From Heracleum sosnowskyi (lineage: Eukaryota; Streptophyta; Magnoliopsida; Apiales; Apiaceae), in assembly GCA_030848705.1 (NCBI GenBank), contig CM061239.1, positions 81,512,363 to 81,576,362 of the forward strand: a DNA stretch of 64,000 bases. Direction: 5' to 3'. Below the pieces are notes generated by a model, which was not told the DNA's origin, did not search any database, and saw only the letters and a list, made by a program, of their open reading frames with translations. The first letter of the stretch is position 1. The number at the start of each line of letters is the position of its first letter. Made by a program: the position numbers and the translations under genes. Below, piece by piece: positions 59,301-64,000 of the stretch.

Positions 59301-61502
59301 ATATTCATTTGAGGATTATTGACTTTAAGAATATTATTGTGAATATTCATCTGGGGTTTATTTAATGAATAGTAATTTTGAATATTCATTTGAAGATTAT
59401 TTTATTAATTAATGAATATTATTTATGAATATTCATTCGAGAATTAATTATTTATTTAATGAATATTACTTTTGAATATTCATTTGAGACTTAATTATTT
59501 AATGGACATTATTTTTCGAATATTCCTTTGAGATTTATTAATTAATGAATATTATTTTGAATATTCATTGGGGGTTTACTTATTTGAGGAATATTATTTT
59601 TAATATTCATTCGAGGTTTATATTATCTTGAATATTCATTCGGGGTTTATTAGTTAATGAATATTATCTTCGAAGATTCGTTTAAAGGTTACTTATTCAA
59701 TAAATATTATTAATTATTTTCAAATCAAAAAGAGGTTCCCAAAACAAATGTTTTTCCATTTAAATCTGTCTTTTAAAGAAGATTTAAATGCTCGCTCAAT
59801 TATCAAAAATATGGGAAACCTGTTTTAAGTAACTGCAACTCTTTTTAAACTCTCAACTCAAAACTGTCAGGGGACAGATATTTTATCGAAGCAATTTAGT
59901 TGCTGCAAGTCAAATATTGTGTTACCACCTCAACGATCGAGGGGTAAATTCCTGGAACAAGTCGATATCCATTAACAAGCATCGCTTGGGAAATATTGGA
60001 GAATCTTCCTTTCCAACCTAGATATGACTACTGAGTGGAGTCGTATCAACAAGTATTATACTTGGGGAAAGGAAGACGATCTTTACGTTTCAGAGTCATG
60101 GATTTCATCTGAACTAGGAGCATGTGTAAGAGGTCGAGTCGCGCCGATCCATCACCTTATTGCCCCAAATGGGCCGGGAGATCCAGAAAGGCGGTAGACA
60201 ATGTCAGGCTGTCGTGATACTTCCATCTACATGTAGAAAACATATTTTCGTTGTACAACCTGCTACTGATCATAGTAAGGTTGGTACGACGGGCGCGGAG
60301 AAGGCTCCAGTATTGGTTCATCATCCATTTTGGATAATTCTGCAACATGTACTGAAAGGGACCACGGATGGCTCCGTTGGTACAGGTTTACCGATCATGT
60401 TGGCAGAGGGATTCTGCAACATGTATTGAAAGGGACCAAGGATGACACCGTGGTACAGGTTTACCGGTCATGTTGGCAGGGGGTCGAAAAGTGTTCAAAA
60501 TAAAGTTACAATAAATTCATGCAACTCCATCTTTTATGAGTTATGACTCTGATAAAACCTGATTAAGGATATATATGCCTAAGTGGATTTTGGGTTACGG
60601 AAATATTATATTAATTTTCCTCGTAACTTCCTCTTTTATATCATATGACTCTGTGGATACCTTACATAACATGAGTTATGGTAAGGGAGTTGTTTATACT
60701 AAATCATCTTATAACTTCTTTTAAGTTATGTGTTGATATTCTGCTTACATAGCAGATATTTTTGGAAGAGTTATATTGGTTTACTTTGAAACCTTATCTT
60801 TTATATTATACTAGAACTTTGTTCAGAGTATGAATATTGAAAGTTGCAGAAATACTATGAAAATGATATTTGAAGTACATTAATGGTACTGTTCTTGGGA
60901 ATACATTCCGATAAGGGAATAATTTCAGTATCGAGATATTTTGACAAATTATTGTCTTATACCCGCTTTATTCTGGGTTGAGTTAAAGGCAGGATTATGC
61001 CATATTTTTATTACCTTGCTGAGCTATCGCTCACTCTTGCTATTGTTTTATATATATTATATAGCAGCGAAGCAGGATGCCAATGGGACGACACATACCC
61101 CGCAAGGCGTTTCCATAAACAGTTTCTAGCAGTGATCCCGAAGAGTAGTACGAACCAATCGAATCAGGCTACGGCTTTTGGCATTCAACTTATGTATAGA
61201 CATGAATGGTATTAGAGGATTGTAAGCATCAGAAGGCTAAGTTGGTAATGTAACAATACTTAGAAAATTGTATCAGTAACAGATTCAAAAGACATTTGGG
61301 TATTGTAATAAAAATTATTTATTCCGCAGTTGTTGTATTGTGTCGTTTCTGAGACTCTAACCTGTGTGTGTGTGTGTGTGAAACATATATTGTGGGGTCA
61401 TGAGCAGGTGAATTATGAATGGTGTGAGTGATACAGGTAAGGCAAGGAGTACATGGATCGTGACTACTCTAAATCCCTGACCCCGGATTTGGGGCTGTTA
61501 CA
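56350..61502 (+). repeat. 3' LTR of Gypsy-A
   Basis: 5153 bases. Relative to the 5' LTR it has an extra CT in a (CT)n run near 57045 and substitutions near 58059, 58318 and 60417. Otherwise identical by eye, including the minisatellite and the 74-base duplication. Confidence 0.92.
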
Positions 61503-62726
61503 TTCAGTCTCATCTTTGACAGTTGCCATGAGAGCATAATTTACTCCATCATCAGAGTCTGAAGTATCTGCCCAGTCTTTGCCTTTAGAGATGAGTGCTT
61601 TCTCAGATTTGCCTTTCTTGCACTCTGGGGCATAGTGACCCATCTCCTTACACCTGTAGCACAGGATTTCAGATTTATCTTTCTTGCCAGACTTGGTCTC
61701 CCTTCCATCAGACTTTCTAAAACCTTTCCTTTCAGAGTTTGAATCTTTCCTTGAGAATCTCTTTCCTTTCTTAAAGTTCTTGAATCCCATCTTCTTGAAG
61801 GTCTTCACCATCAATGCAGCCATTTGCATCATCTGTTCTTCATCATCCTCAGAGTCAGAAGCTTCATCAGAGTTTGAGTCATCATCAGAGTTTGATGACT
61901 CACTTTCAGATTTAATGACTAAAGCCTTTCCCTTGGCTTTCTTCCTTGATGATTCCTTCTTGATGGGCTTCTCCTCAACTTTGAGAGCAACAGATTTTGT
62001 CTTTTTACTCATTCTTCTATTTCTTTGTTCTATCTCCAGTTCATGAGTTTTCAACAACCCATAGATTTCATCAAGATCTGTATCAGCAAGTTCATAATTA
62101 TCTCTTATTGTTGTTGTCTTTAGATCCCACTTTTCAGGTAGAGATAACAGAAACTTGAGATTAGACTCTTCAAGATCATATTCTTTATCAACTAGAGATA
62201 AATCATTCAGTAGTTTACAGAATCTGTCATATGTCTCAGTCAAGGTTTCATTGGCTCTTAAATCAAAGTGCTCATACTCCTGAGTTAGTATGGTCCTCCT
62301 ATTCTTCTTAATAGCACCTGTTCCTTGGCATCTGACTTCTAGAGCATCCCAGATTTCTTTTGCAGTTTTGCAACCAATTACTCTGTTAGACATAACATTA
62401 TCTAAAGCACTGTGGAGAAGATGTCTAACCTTTGCATCTTTTGCAATTGATGAGATGTCTTCAGGAGTCATATCTTTCTTTTCCTTTGGTACAGTCTTTT
62501 GTTCTTGACCATCAACAACAGGAGACAATTTAGTCGGCATATGAGGACCATCATAGATTCTGTCAAGGTATTCTGGATCTGTAGCCTCCAGAAACATGGT
62601 CATCTTCACCTTCCAAATTGGATACTCCACTGGCCTGAGAATTGGAACCCTGATTGTTTCATACCGACTCACAGAATTAGGTTTAACCTGTTCAACCTTG
62701 GGAGAAGTTTGATTTTCTTCAGACAT
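61503..62726 (-). pseudogene. gag: Copia-2 gag, N-terminal part, split by Gypsy-A
   Basis: Starts MSEENQTSPKVE. It contains the plant copia gag core (YPIWKVKMTMFLEA, EIWDALE, LNDLSLV), a K-rich stretch, a serine/aspartate tract rich in NSDD encoded by the AACTCTGAT motif, and a CCHC knuckle CYRCKEMGHYAPEC at about residue 356, the same position as in Copia-1 gag. After 408 codons it runs into Gypsy-A. The few extra residues to 61464 come from the LTR. The remainder is at 45940-47040. Confidence 0.9.
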
Positions 62727-62775
62727 GATTATTACTGTGTTTGAATCGTAAAACTGTATATATTAAACAACCTTG

Positions 62776-62787
62776 GCTCTGATACCA
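62776..62787 (-). other. Primer binding site of Copia-2
   Basis: TGGTATCAGAGC on the minus strand, two bases from the 5' LTR. It fixes the minus orientation. Confidence 0.9.
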
Positions 62788-62789
62788 AT

Positions 62790-63332
62790 TGTTAGGCCGA
62801 ATACACAATATATAATCAAGTATGTATGAGAATAACAATCAAGAACACAAGTTTATAAATCAACAAACTGAATTATATTAAAATAATTCTCTCTTAGTGA
62901 TGTTAATGAATCACAAAGAGCTACTAGGTTACAAGAATAATATTTCAATAATCGCATCCCTTCTAGGGATAACCTATCTGTGTTTATATAGTACACAGTT
63001 ACACAATCCTTATCTAATTGATACTCCTATAAATTAGCTATACAATTCATATCAATTAAGGATTGCTTCAGTCTTCTATTCCGTTTCCTTAGCTGTATCA
63101 ATATATTCTGCTTCTTTCCATCTTCAGAATATATTGCTTCTAGAATCTTTATCTTTGCACCGACAGCTAAGTCAACTATCACCACGTCAGACTTTATCAA
63201 ACTCTGACTGGATTCTAGATAAACTCTTCACCCAGTCAGACTTTATCAAACTCTGACTGGCTTCTAGATAAACTCTGATATGTACCTGGTACTTAAACAC
63301 TGATGAACAAACGTCAGCAATTATATCTAACA
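62790..63332 (-). repeat. 5' LTR of Copia-2
   Basis: 543 bases, differing at two positions from 36844-37386. On the minus strand CTATATAAACA (62981-62991) is a likely TATA box. It holds the same paired TCAGACTTT / AAACTCTGA palindromes near 63187-63260. Confidence 0.92.
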
Positions 63333-63337
63333 TACAG

Positions 63338-64000
63338 AATGATATGTTTAAACATTCTTTTCGTCAAAACATGCCATACAGTACAACTACTGTATGAGGA
63401 ACATCATTACTCATCACTGTTACATTATTAGTAACTCAGCGCCTAGGCTTTTGTTACAATGTGCATCACAACTCCAATTGGAGGGAAGAGACCTTTTTCC
63501 GGAGCACGCCACAATACACGATGATCAGTCGTTGTATCGTACTCACACTTTCCTACTAGTAGATGGACGACATCTTAACACGATTATCACGCTAGCCGCA
63601 TACGGGCTTTGTATCTGCTGGACTGTCCCACAGCCTCCTACGTGAGATAAGTGCTGGACTGCCCAGCAGCCTCTTACGCTATTATTCAGAGGTACTGTCC
63701 CACAGCCTCCTTCACGTTTCCTCCTGGTCCCGGATGAAAAATCAGTGAAACGGAAATCGGAATTCAATCCTGATTCCCCAGGTACAGGATACTTGTCAAA
63801 ACTTTATACAGTTCAGATTTTCTTACTCCAGAATATTTGAAGGGAGTAAGTCACAATGTGGGTTGACATTAGTCAACGAAACTACGAATGATTACCATGT
63901 ATTTTGAAATTACGACCTGGGAGTTTTTGTAAAATACCTTTAGTTCTGATAAATCAGAACTCGAAAACATACTCACTTTTAATGAAAGAGGCAAGTGAAA
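63338..64000 (-). mobile_element. Gypsy-B LTR, piece 3 (continues past the window)
   Basis: Continues piece 2 after Copia-2 and one TACAG copy. It contains repeated CCCACAGCCTCCT / CCCAGCAGCCTCTTACG units at about 63625-63715, reminiscent of the duplicated segment in Gypsy-A's LTR. With pieces 1 and 2 the LTR is at least 1.6 kb here, and no internal coding region is reached. Confidence 0.65.

Larger units (their letters stand above)
47046..61502 (+). mobile_element. Gypsy-A: Tekay-like Ty3 element with 5.15 kb LTRs and decayed interior
   Basis: LTRs 47046-52196 and 56350-61502 begin TGTAATAACCC and end GGGGCTGTTACA. TSD TTCAG lies on both sides (47041-47045, 61503-61507). The Met-tRNA primer site and polypurine tract give + orientation. 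The 4.15 kb interior is shorter than one LTR and has no long ORF. It keeps readable scraps of reverse transcriptase, RNase H and the integrase C-terminus / chromodomain region typical of the Tekay (Del) clade, while the RT active site and integrase core are missing. LTRs differ by three substitutions and one 2-base indel by eye, the youngest insertion in the window. It must have moved with proteins supplied in trans. Confidence 0.93.
36844..63332 (-). mobile_element. Copia-2: SIRE-like copia retrotransposon with a third ORF, split by Gypsy-A
   Basis: Two 543-base LTRs (TGTTAGG...CTAACA) flanked by TSD TACAG (36839-36843 and 63333-63337). The primer site next to the right LTR and the polypurine tract next to the left one place it on the minus strand. 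Removing Gypsy-A and one TTCAG leaves about 12.0 kb: LTR, gag, pol, spacer, third ORF, LTR, the same plan as Copia-1. The LTRs differ at two positions by eye. pol and the third ORF are open, but gag has a stop and integrase lacks a segment, so it is probably inactive. Confidence 0.95.

Overview
This is a repeat-rich nuclear segment of a flowering plant. It has AT-rich introns with GT/AG junctions, a telo-box leader, a PHD-finger gene of a plant family, plant-type Copia and Ty3 (Tekay-like) elements, a plant-mobile-domain pseudogene and Helitron/MITE debris. The retroelement proteins resemble those I know from asterids, but the species cannot be fixed from sequence alone.

Layout. 1-3300: upstream intergenic DNA with Helitron-like termini, a degenerate tandem array and a hAT-like MITE. 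3541-18391: the only intact host gene recognised, a 19-exon gene on + whose exons join in one frame to about 1426 residues with two PHD / zinc-knuckle / extended-PHD modules. Its 4.7 kb first intron, which splits the first extended PHD, holds a complete antisense non-autonomous LTR element (5577-8843, TSD TGATT). Smaller insertions lie in later introns. 20122-22317: a pseudogene joining a plant mobile domain to the start of a Ulp1-like protease. It is cut off by the terminus of a Tekay-like LTR.

From 22318 to the end the window is a nest of LTR retrotransposons. Tekay-like LTR 'Gypsy-B' (minus strand, seen as three pieces) was hit twice. Copia-1 (22384-35924, +, TSD ACCTG) carries gag, pol and a long third ORF. 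Copia-2 (36844-63332, -, TSD TACAG) has the same plan. Copia-2's gag was then split by Gypsy-A (47046-61502, TSD TTCAG), a Tekay-like element with 5.15 kb LTRs and a ruined interior. LTR differences counted by eye agree with this order: about 7 in 1127 for Copia-1, 2 in 543 for Copia-2, and 3 plus one 2-base indel in 5151 for Gypsy-A.

The most interesting theme is in the two Copia elements. Each has, behind RNase H, a third ORF of about 1220-1260 codons with a shared N-terminal motif at the same residue position, a basic cluster, a variable linker, a coiled coil and a C-terminal domain. Each element also carries its own heavily iterated, often palindromic short motif: TTCGATAGTTTT in Copia-1 and TCAGAGTTT in Copia-2. 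A working hypothesis is a paired trans-factor and cis-motif system, analogous to VANC anti-silencing proteins of VANDAL transposons. Both elements also share an unusual gag/pol junction that looks like a 3' splice site. No rRNA, tRNA, CRISPR or prokaryotic features were seen.
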